Assembly (NCBI RefSeq): GCF_002741105.1
Contig: NZ_NIQU01000001.1
Location: forward strand, 434,001 to 498,000
Source of the DNA: Pseudomonas sediminis
Lineage (GTDB): Bacteria; Pseudomonadota; Gammaproteobacteria; Pseudomonadales; Pseudomonadaceae
DNA length: 64,000 nucleotides
Reading direction: 5' to 3'
Part shown: piece after piece, positions 8,802-15,328 of the stretch
Position numbering within the stretch: position 1 is the first letter of the stretch
Layout: every line of letters starts with the position of its first letter
Position numbers and translations under genes: made by a program
Notes under the pieces: model-generated
Databases searched by the model: none
What the model was told of the DNA's origin: nothing
Seen by the model: the letters and a program-made list of their open reading frames with translations, nothing else

Positions 8802-9854
8802 CTACCTAACTTGCCCTCGAAGAGCTTGGCACAACCATTTGATCCTAATCGCACGCTGAGCAGCTCTGTTGCCGCCCTCAGATGCAGCTTTTACGTAATC
8901 ACCATATTTACCCATATCTTTTTCTTCATGGGCAGCGGCTAAAAGTTTTAGGGCATTTATTGCCGCCGCTTTGTCTGTGAAGTACTCACCTATGGGGTCT
9001 AAGTCTAAACCCGCTCCACTATCCGGAAGCCCATAGCGATTGTGTACTAACGCACACAGAAGGGAATGAAAAATATGCGGCTTTGTCGCATAGGTGCCTT
9101 GAATCTCAGAGAAATTCTCTACGACAGTTTCGAATGCACCATGAATAAGCTCATCGAAATATTCGATATCCTCAAAATGATCATCATTTTGACTGTAGAG
9201 ATTTCGCAACTTCGCAGGACTTGTACTTACTACACCTTCTTGAATTGCCAATGCAATATCAGATATAAACTCAGCGTCTGCCATACGAACCATTTGCCTA
9301 CTGGTTAAAACCTTCCAGTCAACCAGTACCGCGCCATAGTTATCAAGCGTTCTATTCACCCAATCTTTAAACTCACCGAAGAATTCACTATGCCGCTTTT
9401 CCGCCTCATTCAAGGGCAGGGTGAAAGCATTCATACGACGAAACATCTGGAGAATTTCGTTACGATTTGCATTCCGTATCACATCTACAGATATAGTGTA
9501 TGACCAAAATGCCTCTTGCAATTCATCAGGCAACTCTGAGAAAAACTTACCCTGATGCTCTTTAGCATTTTTCCCAAGGGCAAATTTATCATCAGAAAAA
9601 GCAACAATAGTGCTTATCCTTTGCTGCCCATCCACGATTTCTCGCTTCGGCTTTCTGGACACTTTATCGACTAGCTCGTGAAAGTAAACTTTCGGAAAAG
9701 GATAGTCTTTCAGTATTGTGTCAATGAAGTAGCTTTTTGCTGCTGTAGGCCAAAGGCCTCCACCACGCTGATATTCTGGATTCACAACTAGAATTTTACT
9801 TTTATACCAATCCACCAACTCTGCTACTGAATATTTCCCTTCTTCGACTTTCAT
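8802..9854 (-). CDS. DUF262 (ParB/GmrSD-N-like) protein
   Basis: A 350-residue protein with the DUF262 signature. NPEYQRGGGLW occurs near residue 26 and the hallmark IVDGQQRISTI near residue 94; the DGQQR box is shared with the ParB-like N-terminal domain of GmrSD-type restriction enzymes. It then has ILQMFRRMNAFTLPLNEAEKRH. The C-terminal half is helical and I see no HNH (DUF1524) nuclease motif, so this is a stand-alone DUF262. Such proteins are often nucleotide-dependent parts of defence systems. It is probably translationally coupled to the downstream Rx4H gene. The low GC relative to neighbours indicates transfer. Confidence 0.88.
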   Translation of the reverse strand: MKVEEGKYSVAELVDWYKSKILVVNPEYQRGGGLWPTAAKSYFIDTILKDYPFPKVYFHELVDKVSRKPKREIVDGQQRISTIVAFSDDKFALGKNAKEHQGKFFSELPDELQEAFWSYTISVDVIRNANRNEILQMFRRMNAFTLPLNEAEKRHSEFFGEFKDWVNRTLDNYGAVLVDWKVLTSRQMVRMADAEFISDIALAIQEGVVSTSPAKLRNLYSQNDDHFEDIEYFDELIHGAFETVVENFSEIQGTYATKPHIFHSLLCALVHNRYGLPDSGAGLDLDPIGEYFTDKAAAINALKLLAAAHEEKDMGKYGDYVKAASEGGNRAAQRAIRIKWLCQALRGQVR

Positions 9855-9911
9855 GCCTTCACCAATCCAATCAGTTTTAAATGCCGTAATTTAGGAAAAA
9901 AGGGGGCAGAT

Positions 9912-10196
9912 TTATTTTCTGTCCGACTCTACGTTTGGGTCGCTCTGGTTCCGGTTGGCTTCGTCGTAATCAGGGCTCGTCTGGCCATGTTCCGGCATCG
10001 CTTCGCCAGTCAACAACCACCACCTATAGCTAGGAAATACTCGCCCGAGAATCTCGATCTCGTTCGCCCCGATGCGGGCTTTGCCTCTCTTTATGTTCTG
10101 CCAGCGTACATAGGCAGTGCTTCCCGCTTCAGCCAAGGCCTTGATGCTGGCAATTTCCAGCAATCTAAGACCTCTATCGGTAATCCCTTCGCTCAT
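9912..10196 (-). CDS. Small phage-type repressor-like DNA-binding protein
   Basis: A 94-residue protein, MSEGITDRGLRLLEIASIKA at its start, followed by a short helical segment that reads like a helix-turn-helix (LAEAGSTAYVRWQNIKRGKARIGANE, in two pieces) and then FPSYRWWLLTGE, a phrase common in small Pseudomonas prophage regulators. The internal ATG at 10196 was chosen because the longer start would run into palindromes. It is transcribed away from a set of inverted repeats at 10209-10268 and opposite to the BRO-N gene, the layout of a repressor controlling a divergent promoter. Family assignment is by pattern only. Confidence 0.65.
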   Translation of the reverse strand: MSEGITDRGLRLLEIASIKALAEAGSTAYVRWQNIKRGKARIGANEIEILGRVFPSYRWWLLTGEAMPEHGQTSPDYDEANRNQSDPNVESDRK

Positions 10197-10208
10197 TAGA
10201 AAAAACCA

Positions 10209-10268
10209 TAAATGTTCTATGTACATTTAGCGAGCGACATGTATTATTCGCATGTGTACCTAGTACAC
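10209..10268. promoter_or_regulatory. Operator cluster between repressor-like gene and BRO-N gene
   Basis: Three inverted repeats lie together: TAAATGT-N7-ACATTTA (10209-10229), ACATG-N9-CATGT (10237-10255) and GTGTAC-CTA-GTACAC (10254-10268). They sit in the divergent gap just upstream of the repressor-like gene and share TGTAC cores, so they are good candidates for its binding sites. Confidence 0.6.
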
Positions 10269-10312
10269 CTAAAGCGCGTCGCTGTTGGTGGCCCGATTAT
10301 AGGAGTAATCGC

Positions 10313-10414
10313 ATGGAACATGCCTGTTCTGGTGTGCGCCCTGCCTGTAGCGGGTTTCCGCAAGGCGCCACTCGGCAGAAATTCATGCTGGCTCAACATG
10401 GATCAATCAGCTAA
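10313..10414 (+). CDS. Possible 33-residue leader peptide before BRO-N
   Basis: An ORF of 33 codons (MEHACSGVRPACSGF at its start) begins 9 bp after a good ribosome site, AGGAGT at 10301-10306, and ends 33 bp before the BRO-N gene. No homologue is recognised. The good ribosome site and its position directly after the operators are the only support. Confidence 0.35.
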   Translation: MEHACSGVRPACSGFPQGATRQKFMLAQHGSIS

Positions 10415-10447
10415 GACGCGCGCCTGCCTGAATCCACGGAGGCCTTT

Positions 10448-10948
10448 ATGGAAGAAAGCTATATCCCCTTGCTGCTGATGCGGCATAACCGCCCGCTGCG
10501 CGGTGTGATGATCGACCGTCAGCCCTGGGTCTGCGCCAAGGAGTTCGGCCTGTTGATGGGACACCGTCACCCGGAGCGGATCTGCCGGCTGATGGATGAC
10601 GACCAGGTGCGCACGGTGATCTTCCGTACTCATCAGGGCGATGCGGAGCCTGTGCAGGTGCTCAGCGAATCCGCGCTGTACCGCGCCTTGTGCCGTTTCA
10701 GCCATCCCGAAAATCGCCAACTGCGCCGCTGGCTCACTCACGAAGCCCTGCCCGCCCTGCGCGACGCCTGGGAGCATCGCGCGCAGGAACCAAAACGCAC
10801 GCTGATGGCCTGGGATCGCCAGCGCATTAGCCTGCTGGAATGGCAAGGCGACCTGTGGATCGCCCTGCGCGATATGCCCCGCTTCGCCCCGCCACCCACT
10901 CCCGGCGAACACTCGCTGCGCACCCTGCTCAATCGCTGGTGGCGCTGA
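10448..10948 (+). CDS. BRO-N domain (phage antirepressor-type) protein
   Basis: A 166-residue protein with a BRO-N domain over about residues 10-110: RGVMIDRQPWVCAKEFGLLM, then DDDQVRTVIF and the conserved LSESALYRALCRFSHPENRQ followed by LRRWLTHEALPALR. BRO-N proteins bind DNA and often act as phage antirepressors. The C-terminal 50 residues (LLEWQGDLWIALRDMPRFAP) do not match a second domain I know. The start has a perfect GGAGG site 5 bp upstream. GC content is high here, unlike the DUF262 pair, so the island seems to be a mosaic. Confidence 0.88.
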   Translation: MEESYIPLLLMRHNRPLRGVMIDRQPWVCAKEFGLLMGHRHPERICRLMDDDQVRTVIFRTHQGDAEPVQVLSESALYRALCRFSHPENRQLRRWLTHEALPALRDAWEHRAQEPKRTLMAWDRQRISLLEWQGDLWIALRDMPRFAPPPTPGEHSLRTLLNRWWR

Positions 10949-11000
10949 TGGCCAGCCGGACCATCCGCATGGACGACACCCCGCATAAAGACATCTAAAA

Positions 11001-11016
11001 ATACCTTTAAAGGTAT
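11001..11016. promoter_or_regulatory. 16-bp perfect palindrome
   Basis: ATACCTTTAAAGGTAT, downstream of the BRO-N gene and about 190 bp before the YefM-type antitoxin gene. It could be an operator or the stem of a weak terminator. The rest of the 250-bp gap holds two copies of the short motif TAGAGATAG but no convincing gene. Confidence 0.4.
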
Positions 11017-11205
11017 CTTTATGAGTGCTAGCCTACGAACGCTTACCCCGTGTTCGCACAAATGACCTTATGAAGAAAAGACCTGAATAGAGATAGCTCG
11101 GCCCATAGCGAAAGAACCAAGATCAGCTCAGTGAAGCTTGAAGGTTCGGCCCTTAGAGATAGAGCTCAGGCACGATGAATTGCAGATAGCAGAGAACAGG
11201 TGGAT

Positions 11206-11484
11206 ATGGCGATGACTTATACGGTTTTGGCTGACGTTGCCGCGTCAGTTACAGAGCTCAAAAAAGATCCTATGGGAACCATCCGCGAAGGCGGCGGTGA
11301 AACCGTTGTGATCCTCAATCGAAACGAGCCTGCATTCTATGCTGTGCCCCCCGCACGCTATGAAGCCATGCTGGAGCTGATTGACGATCTACAACTGGCT
11401 GAAACCGTACGCGCTCGGGCTGGTGAACCTACTGTACGAGTAGATATCGATGACCTCATCGCGCAAGCCGGCGGAGCCGACTAA
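11206..11484 (+). CDS. YefM/Phd-family antitoxin
   Basis: A 92-residue antitoxin. The N-terminal Phd/YefM DNA-binding fold is recognisable from VTELKKDPMGTIREGGGETVV followed by ILNRNEPAFYAVPPARYEAM; the C-terminal part (VRVDIDDLIAQAGGAD) is the toxin-binding tail. It would repress its own operon and neutralise the RelE-like toxin whose gene overlaps its last 35 bases. Possible starts are GTG 11200, ATG 11206 and ATG 11212; 11206 is a compromise. Confidence 0.88.
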   Translation: MAMTYTVLADVAASVTELKKDPMGTIREGGGETVVILNRNEPAFYAVPPARYEAMLELIDDLQLAETVRARAGEPTVRVDIDDLIAQAGGAD

Positions 11485-11764
11485 GTACGCCCTGGAGTTC
11501 AACGCCCAAGCACTCAAGGAGTGGGGCAAGCTGGGCAAAACCATACAGTTGCAGTTCGCCAAGAAGCTCAAGGAACGCCTTGAAAATCCTCGGATCGAGG
11601 CCGACAAGCTCCGGGACATGCCCAACTGCTACAAGATCAAGCTGCGCTCCATCGGTTATCGCTTGGTCTATGAAGTGATCGACAGCCGCCTGGTAGTTAC
11701 CGTGATCGCCGTAGGTAAGCGCGAGCGCAGCAAGGTCTACGGCAGCGCTGCCAACCGCTTGTAA
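11450..11764 (+). CDS. RelE/ParE-family toxin
   Basis: A 104-residue protein with the RelE fold pattern: YALEFNAQALKEWGKLGKTI, then FAKKLKERLENPR, RDMPNCYKIKLRSIGYRLVYEV and a C-terminal VTVIAVGKRERSKVY. The basic residues and the terminal tyrosine correspond to the mRNA-cleaving site of RelE toxins. The ATG at 11450 lies inside the antitoxin gene, the usual translational coupling. It should cut mRNA on the ribosome when free of antitoxin; this is known of the family, not shown here. Confidence 0.9.
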   Translation: MTSSRKPAEPTKYALEFNAQALKEWGKLGKTIQLQFAKKLKERLENPRIEADKLRDMPNCYKIKLRSIGYRLVYEVIDSRLVVTVIAVGKRERSKVYGSAANRL

Positions 11765-11800
11765 GAAACCCGGCCGGATGCCTGTAAAAACTGGGCTTCC

Positions 11801-11890
11801 GTTCATGAGGGTCAAGCATCCCGCAACGGCCGCGCGATGACAGAAGAAGTACGGCAGATGCTGCGCGAAGCACTCATGCACCAGCAATTA
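11801..11890 (+). pseudogene. Remnant of a FitA/VapB-type ribbon-helix-helix antitoxin
   Basis: The frame reads SRNGRAMTEEVRQMLREAL, matching the typical FitA-type stretch with GRSMEEEVR followed by a leucine-rich helix. The start of the antitoxin is missing and no PIN toxin follows; the frame runs on to a TAG at 11975. It looks like a truncated leftover. Confidence 0.55.
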
Positions 11891-11976
11891 AGCCCACCGG
11901 CCTTCACGCCTGAATTTTGCGGGACTTGCCCTTGCAGCGCGAACAACCCAACATCTCCCAAAACGGGAGAAAGCTA

Positions 11977-12279
11977 GTGCATGTTATTTCGAGAGGGACA
12001 CTCCGAAGATTCTGGGAGAGCAGCCCTGCTTATGCCGATGCTCAGTCACCCATGGTCGAGTGTTACAGGCATATGGAGAAGGCTACATACCGCACGCAAC
12101 AGGAGCTGAAGGCCGAATTGCGCACAGCCAGCATTCTCAAGGGGAGTCGAGTGGTGTTCAACATTGCGGGAAACAAGTACCGGATAATTCTTGCCATTGA
12201 CTATCAACGACAATTGGCCAAGGTGCGCTTCGTTGGCACTCATGCCCAGTACGACCAAGTTGACGCGGAGACTGTCTGA
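11977..12279 (+). CDS. higB: HigB-type mRNA interferase toxin
   Basis: A 100-residue HigB-like toxin. It starts VHVISRGTLRRFWESSPAYA and carries the family core KGSRVVFNIAGNKYRIILAI and VRFVGTHAQYDQVD near the C-terminus. HigB toxins of this class cut mRNA in a ribosome-dependent way. The start chosen is GTG 11977, which follows an acceptable GGGAGA site and fits the family length. The stop overlaps the ATG of the next gene by one base (TGATG), as expected for toxin-first higBA operons. Confidence 0.9.
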   Translation: MHVISRGTLRRFWESSPAYADAQSPMVECYRHMEKATYRTQQELKAELRTASILKGSRVVFNIAGNKYRIILAIDYQRQLAKVRFVGTHAQYDQVDAETV

Positions 12280-12638
12280 TGAACATCAAGCCCATTCGCA
12301 ACGAGCAAGACTACACAGCGTCGATGGCGCGCATTGACGAGCTGTGGGGCGCAGAGATTGGTACGCCTGAAGGTGATGAACTCGAAGTGCTGGCTCTACT
12401 TGTGAGCAAATACGAAGACGAGCACGCCCCGATGCCGCCGTCCGACCCTATCGAAGCCATCAAATTTCGTATGGATCAGCAAGGCCTGACGCCGCGCGAC
12501 CTAGAGCCGTTCATTGGCTCCAGTGGCAGAGTTTCCGAAGTATTGAACCGCAAGCGAAAATTGAGCCTGGCGATGATCAGACGCCTGCATGACGGCCTAC
12601 GTATCCCCTATGAAAGTTTGCTGGCAGACGTGGCCTGA
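12279..12638 (+). CDS. higA: HigA-type antitoxin with HTH domain
   Basis: A 119-residue antitoxin. The N-terminal half (MNIKPIRNEQDYTASMARID, then GTPEGDELEVLALLVSKYED) is the toxin-binding part of this HigA class. The C-terminal HTH starts near residue 60 (AIKFRMDQQGLTPRDLEPFI) and includes SSGRVSEVLNRKRKLSLAMI. It is coupled to higB and should autorepress the pair. Confidence 0.92.
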   Translation: MNIKPIRNEQDYTASMARIDELWGAEIGTPEGDELEVLALLVSKYEDEHAPMPPSDPIEAIKFRMDQQGLTPRDLEPFIGSSGRVSEVLNRKRKLSLAMIRRLHDGLRIPYESLLADVA

Positions 12639-12654
12639 AGGCTAGGGGTGAAGG

Positions 12655-12753
12655 ATTTTCATCAGCTCTTTCACAGTGAACGGCCACTGGCGGCTGACGT
12701 TCGAGCTTCGCGACGGAAACGCTCATGTCCTGGACTATGAGGATTACCACTGA
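12655..12753 (+). pseudogene. 3' remnant of a HigB/RelE-type toxin
   Basis: The frame reads FTVNGHWRLTFELRDGNAHV followed by LDYEDYH and a stop. This is the C-terminal end of the killer-protein (HigB-1/GraT) family, whose members close with a VNxxWRxxF...DYH pattern. The first two thirds of the toxin are absent. The stop overlaps the next ATG by one base, preserving the original toxin-antitoxin junction. Confidence 0.7.
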
Positions 12754-13040
12754 TGAACATGCACAACCCACCCCATCCCGGTGAGTTCATCACCGATATC
12801 TACCTGGAGCCCAACGGCATTAGCGGCCGTGAGTTGGCCGAGAAGCTAGGCGTAGCACCCTCGACACTGAGTCGTGTACTCAAAGGCTGCAGCCGTGTAA
12901 CGCCGGAAATGGCCCTGCGCCTGTCAGTAGCACTGGGGCGCTCGCCGGAAAGCTGGCTGGCCATGCAGGACGCTTATGATCTGTGGATCGCACGTCAGCA
13001 CGTAGACCTCAAACAGGTTGGTAAACTGGCGTTCGCCTGA
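12753..13040 (+). CDS. higA: HigA-type antitoxin left without its toxin
   Basis: A 95-residue XRE-family antitoxin: NPPHPGEFITDIYLEPNGIS, then GRELAEKLGVAPSTLSRVLK as the helix-turn-helix, and LSVALGRSPESWLAMQDAYD at the end. These are the standard HigA landmarks and the gene is intact. Its toxin partner upstream is reduced to a fragment, so this is an orphan antitoxin. It may persist as an autoregulator or as an anti-addiction module; that is inference. It is distinct in sequence from the HigA at 12279-12638. Confidence 0.92.
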   Translation: MNMHNPPHPGEFITDIYLEPNGISGRELAEKLGVAPSTLSRVLKGCSRVTPEMALRLSVALGRSPESWLAMQDAYDLWIARQHVDLKQVGKLAFA

Positions 13041-13078
13041 TTGCTGAAGCGATTGTCACCGTCGATAGAGGTAGCGTC

Positions 13079-13249
13079 ATGTCGCCCCCATCTTTGCAGA
13101 TCAAAAAGGCCTACTCCGCCAGGGTGCGTCGTTCCAACTACATCGCCAGCCTGCGCTTGGCGGGCTTTCAGGTCACGCCTGCCGATGTGGAACGCCCATT
13201 ACCTTCACGCGAAGCGGTATTGAGCCAGCTTCGCTCCAAGGGCGACTGA
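13079..13249 (+). CDS. yhfG: YhfG-family small protein, no Fic partner
   Basis: A 56-residue protein. QIKKAYSARVRRSNYIASLR followed by LAGFQV matches the YhfG family, whose members normally precede and restrain a Fic-domain AMP transferase. Here the next feature is the tRNA-Met terminator, and no Fic gene occurs in the window. The ATG at 13079 is 39 bp after the orphan higA. The match rests on the short motif pattern. Confidence 0.65.
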   Translation: MSPPSLQIKKAYSARVRRSNYIASLRLAGFQVTPADVERPLPSREAVLSQLRSKGD

Positions 13250-13276
13250 AAGGGACAAAAAGCGGGGCAAATAAAA

Positions 13277-13302
13277 AGGGGTTAGCTTACGCTAACCCCT
13301 TG
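13277..13302 (-). terminator. Terminator of tRNA-Met
   Basis: On the minus strand: stem GGGGTTAGC / GCTAACCCC with a 4-nt loop, followed by TTTTTATTT. A diverged copy (GGAGCTAGC / GTTAACACC) lies next to the fragment at 7930, supporting duplication of the whole tRNA 3' region. Confidence 0.8.
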
Positions 13303-13309
13303 AAATTTA

Positions 13310-13386
13310 TGGTGGCTACACCGGGACTTGAACCTGGGACATCAGCATTATGAATGCTGCGCTCTAACCAACTGAGCTATGTAGCC
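13310..13386 (-). tRNA. tRNA-Met(CAT), elongator
   Basis: A 77-nt tRNA: acceptor GGCTACA / TGTAGCC, D-arm with AGCTCAGTTGGTTAGAGC, anticodon stem-loop CAGCA-TTCATAA-TGCTG (anticodon CAT), T-arm GGTTCAAGTCC and encoded ACCA end. The paired first acceptor base and the D-arm mark it as elongator rather than initiator. Its 3' part is the likely integration target for the island to its left. Confidence 0.96.
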
Positions 13387-13609
13387 AACGGCGCGCATTG
13401 TCCGCGTCTCGCCTATCGCTGTCAACCCCAGATCATCGATAAATTTACGTTTTATCAAGCGGTTAGGCTTCGCAGGTGGCGACTCGCTGAATCGCTGGTT
13501 TCTGAGCCTGCGGCTCGCCCCTCAACCGCTCGGACGGTGCTTGCGGGGCTGTTGGGCGATGCCGGAAAATCCGCCTCCAGCAGGCTGCAGCGCCGTCGCG
13601 CGCTGGCCC
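13387..13609. other. Non-coding stretch right of tRNA-Met
   Basis: Apart from the tRNA promoter this 220 bp shows no convincing gene. Apparent frames lack ribosome sites and are read through on both strands. Confidence 0.5.
13397..13425 (-). promoter_or_regulatory. Sigma-70 promoter of tRNA-Met
   Basis: Minus strand: TTGACA (13420-13425), 17-bp spacer, GACAAT (13397-13402). The start point would fall a few bases before the mature tRNA 5' end. Confidence 0.75.
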
Positions 13610-13837
13610 ATGAACCAGGAGAGCACCTTGAGAGCAAGAGACGACTTCGACGATCTGCGGGCGGAGCGTGATATGCCGACGCATTACCGCAACGAACCCA
13701 ACCGCCATGCAGGGCTGTGGAAGCAGATCGCGGTTGGCATCGTCGTTGGCTACAGCGTGTTGGGCATACTCAGCGCAGTTGCCTGGATGCTTGTCGCCCA
13801 GGTTGCGCTGAATGGTATGTCGATCACCCTGCCCTGA
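13610..13837 (+). CDS. Small single-span membrane protein
   Basis: A 75-residue protein not assigned to a family. The first 40 residues are hydrophilic and charged (RARDDFDDLRAERDM); one membrane segment follows, IAVGIVVGYSVLGILSAVAW. The ATG at 13610 was chosen since sequence upstream of it looks non-coding. Its stop abuts the 140-bp palindromic repeat at 13838. Confidence 0.5.
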   Translation: MNQESTLRARDDFDDLRAERDMPTHYRNEPNRHAGLWKQIAVGIVVGYSVLGILSAVAWMLVAQVALNGMSITLP

Positions 13838-13977
13838 CAGGCTGTTGAAAAACTACCTACGTTGGCAATACTGCGTTAAAAACGCCCTCAAAATGCTCAT
13901 TTACAGCACGTAAACTCCGCTTTTTCGGTCGTTTTTGCCTTGTCTTGCCTACCTCGCCTACGTTTTTCAACGGCCTG
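13838..13977. repeat. 140-bp MITE-like repeat, copy 1
   Basis: The element begins CAGGCTGTTGAAAAAC and ends GTTTTTCAACGGCCTG, so its ends are imperfect inverted repeats of about 16 bp. The interior (TACTGCGTTAAAAAC, CAAAATGCTCATTTACA, CGTAAACTCCGCTTTTTCG) is shared with a second 140-bp copy at 22287-22426. No ORF inside. Confidence 0.85.
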
Positions 13978-14334
13978 CTAGCGCCCGCACCATTGCCCTT
14001 CACAGGGCACGCCATCGTTGTCACCGTCCATTTTGGTGCCGGGGCAGTGGCGCAGGAAGAAGGTGGCTTCGGCGCAGGAGGTCATCTGCGAGCAGTGGGT
14101 GCGGCCATCGCAGCGATATTGCTTGCTGGCGACCTGGGTTGCGGGTTGGCTGATCGAGGGTGAAGGACGCAGGCTGTCCAGCGAGAAGCTGGACGAGCCG
14201 GGCTGAGTGACCACAGGGTTGTCCATCACCGAGCCATCGCTGGCGATATTGCTGATGATCGGGCTGCCAGGCTTGCTCAGGTAGAACTGCCAGAAGGCGG
14301 CGCCCAGCAGCAGAATGATGATCAGCTTCTTCAT
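13978..14334 (-). CDS. Membrane-anchored excalibur-domain protein
   Basis: A 118-residue protein. An N-terminal hydrophobic segment (KKLIIILLLGAAFWQFYLSK) anchors or exports it; a Ser/Pro-rich linker follows. The C-terminal 45 residues form an excalibur domain with regularly spaced cysteines and the calcium-loop-like DGDNDGVPCEGQWC. Excalibur domains are small extracytoplasmic calcium-binding modules. The ATG at 14334 has AAGGGA upstream; the longer frame start would lack a signal sequence. The gene's last codons adjoin the MITE repeat. Confidence 0.82.
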   Translation of the reverse strand: MKKLIIILLLGAAFWQFYLSKPGSPIISNIASDGSVMDNPVVTQPGSSSFSLDSLRPSPSISQPATQVASKQYRCDGRTHCSQMTSCAEATFFLRHCPGTKMDGDNDGVPCEGQWCGR

Positions 14335-14470
14335 TGCACAGTCCCTTGCCGGTTTCGGTGGCTGCCAGTATTGGCTCGCCGCGCGGACAAATCCAGCGCG
14401 AAGCATTGGCACTTGCCATCCCCTGCCCGGCTCTTCATCCTGCCCCATTGTTTACCCAGCGAGCCCTGTC

Positions 14471-14635
14471 ATGACGCCCATCCAGAATCTCGGCCTGGCG
14501 CTATTCGTTGTGCTTTCCATCGGTTTCGCCATCGGCCACAAGACCGAATGCAGCGATGGCCGCGTGGTTGAAACCTATCTCGCCAAAGGGTTGGCTTCGC
14601 AGTTGCTGGGGCATGATCTTTGCCAGCAACCCTGA
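14471..14635 (+). CDS. Small hydrophobic protein, unknown
   Basis: A 54-residue protein with one membrane segment (LGLALFVVLSIGFAIG) and two cysteines in the extramembrane tail (HKTECSDGRVV, HDLCQQP). No family recognised. It lies 26 bp before the lipoprotein gene at 14661 on the same strand. No strong ribosome site, so moderate confidence. Confidence 0.45.
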   Translation: MTPIQNLGLALFVVLSIGFAIGHKTECSDGRVVETYLAKGLASQLLGHDLCQQP

Positions 14636-14660
14636 ACAACCGTCATTAAGGAATGATGTG

Positions 14661-15107
14661 ATGAAACAGTTCGCCTTGCTTGTCAGCCTTGGCCTTCTCG
14701 GCGCTTGCGCCAACCTGGGTTCGCAACCTCCGGTGCCGGTCACTTCGCCGGTGGTGCAGGCCTTTCGCGATATCTGCCTGCAGACGGCGCCGAGCTTTGC
14801 CGAGGCGCATCGCGTGGCGCGGCAGTATGGCGTCAACGAGATGACCGACATGGGCTTCGCCACCATCGGCTTCAATGCGGACAAGAGCCTGAGCATTCAG
14901 GTGAAGGTCAGCCATGAATGCGTGGTGACCAGTGAGGCGCAGGAGGATGACACCCTGACTCGCCAGTTGCTCAGCGCGGCGGCGATCAACGCCGGCACCA
15001 CGGTGCCGCGCAAGGTGCCGGTGAAGCTGATGATCGCCGGGCAGCCGTTCATCCTGATGCATGATCGCGAAGGTGGTGAGGCCTTCGTCATGCTGAAGCC
15101 GGAATGA
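14661..15107 (+). CDS. Putative lipoprotein
   Basis: A 148-residue protein with signal sequence MKQFALLVSLGLLGACANLG; the lipobox LGAC places the lipidated cysteine at residue 16. The mature part has two further cysteines (IC near 40 and HECV near 95), possibly a disulfide. No known domain. The start at 14661 is preferred since upstream in-frame codons would precede the signal peptide; TAAGGAATG gives a ribosome site. Confidence 0.78.
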   Translation: MKQFALLVSLGLLGACANLGSQPPVPVTSPVVQAFRDICLQTAPSFAEAHRVARQYGVNEMTDMGFATIGFNADKSLSIQVKVSHECVVTSEAQEDDTLTRQLLSAAAINAGTTVPRKVPVKLMIAGQPFILMHDREGGEAFVMLKPE

Positions 15108-15210
15108 GGGGGTCGCCGTAGGGCGGATGAGGCCTTTTTCATCCGCCGCCGCTGAAAGGTGGATCGGTGAAGCGTGATCCACCCGCAGCTAACAAGCGGT
15201 ACAGCTCTGC

Positions 15211-15285
15211 GTAGGAGCCCCGCCCCGGGGCGAAGCTTTTGCTTTCGCGGTGTTCATGCGATTCGCCGCGAGGCGCGGCTCCTAC
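15211..15285. repeat. GTAGGAGC palindromic repeat
   Basis: Left arm GTAGGAGCCCCGCC, right arm GCGCGGCTCCTAC. Members of the same GTAGGAGC family occur at 35152-35211, 50657-50721 and as half copies at 15322-15334, 22197-22220 and 56944-56967. Confidence 0.65.
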
Positions 15286-15328
15286 AGAGTGATGCAGTGC
15301 CCGCTGCGTTTGTGTAACCCCGCCGCTC

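Noticed and set aside
7972..13386. A complete prophage
   Set aside because: Although a repressor-like and a BRO-N gene are present, there is no integrase, replication, packaging or structural gene.
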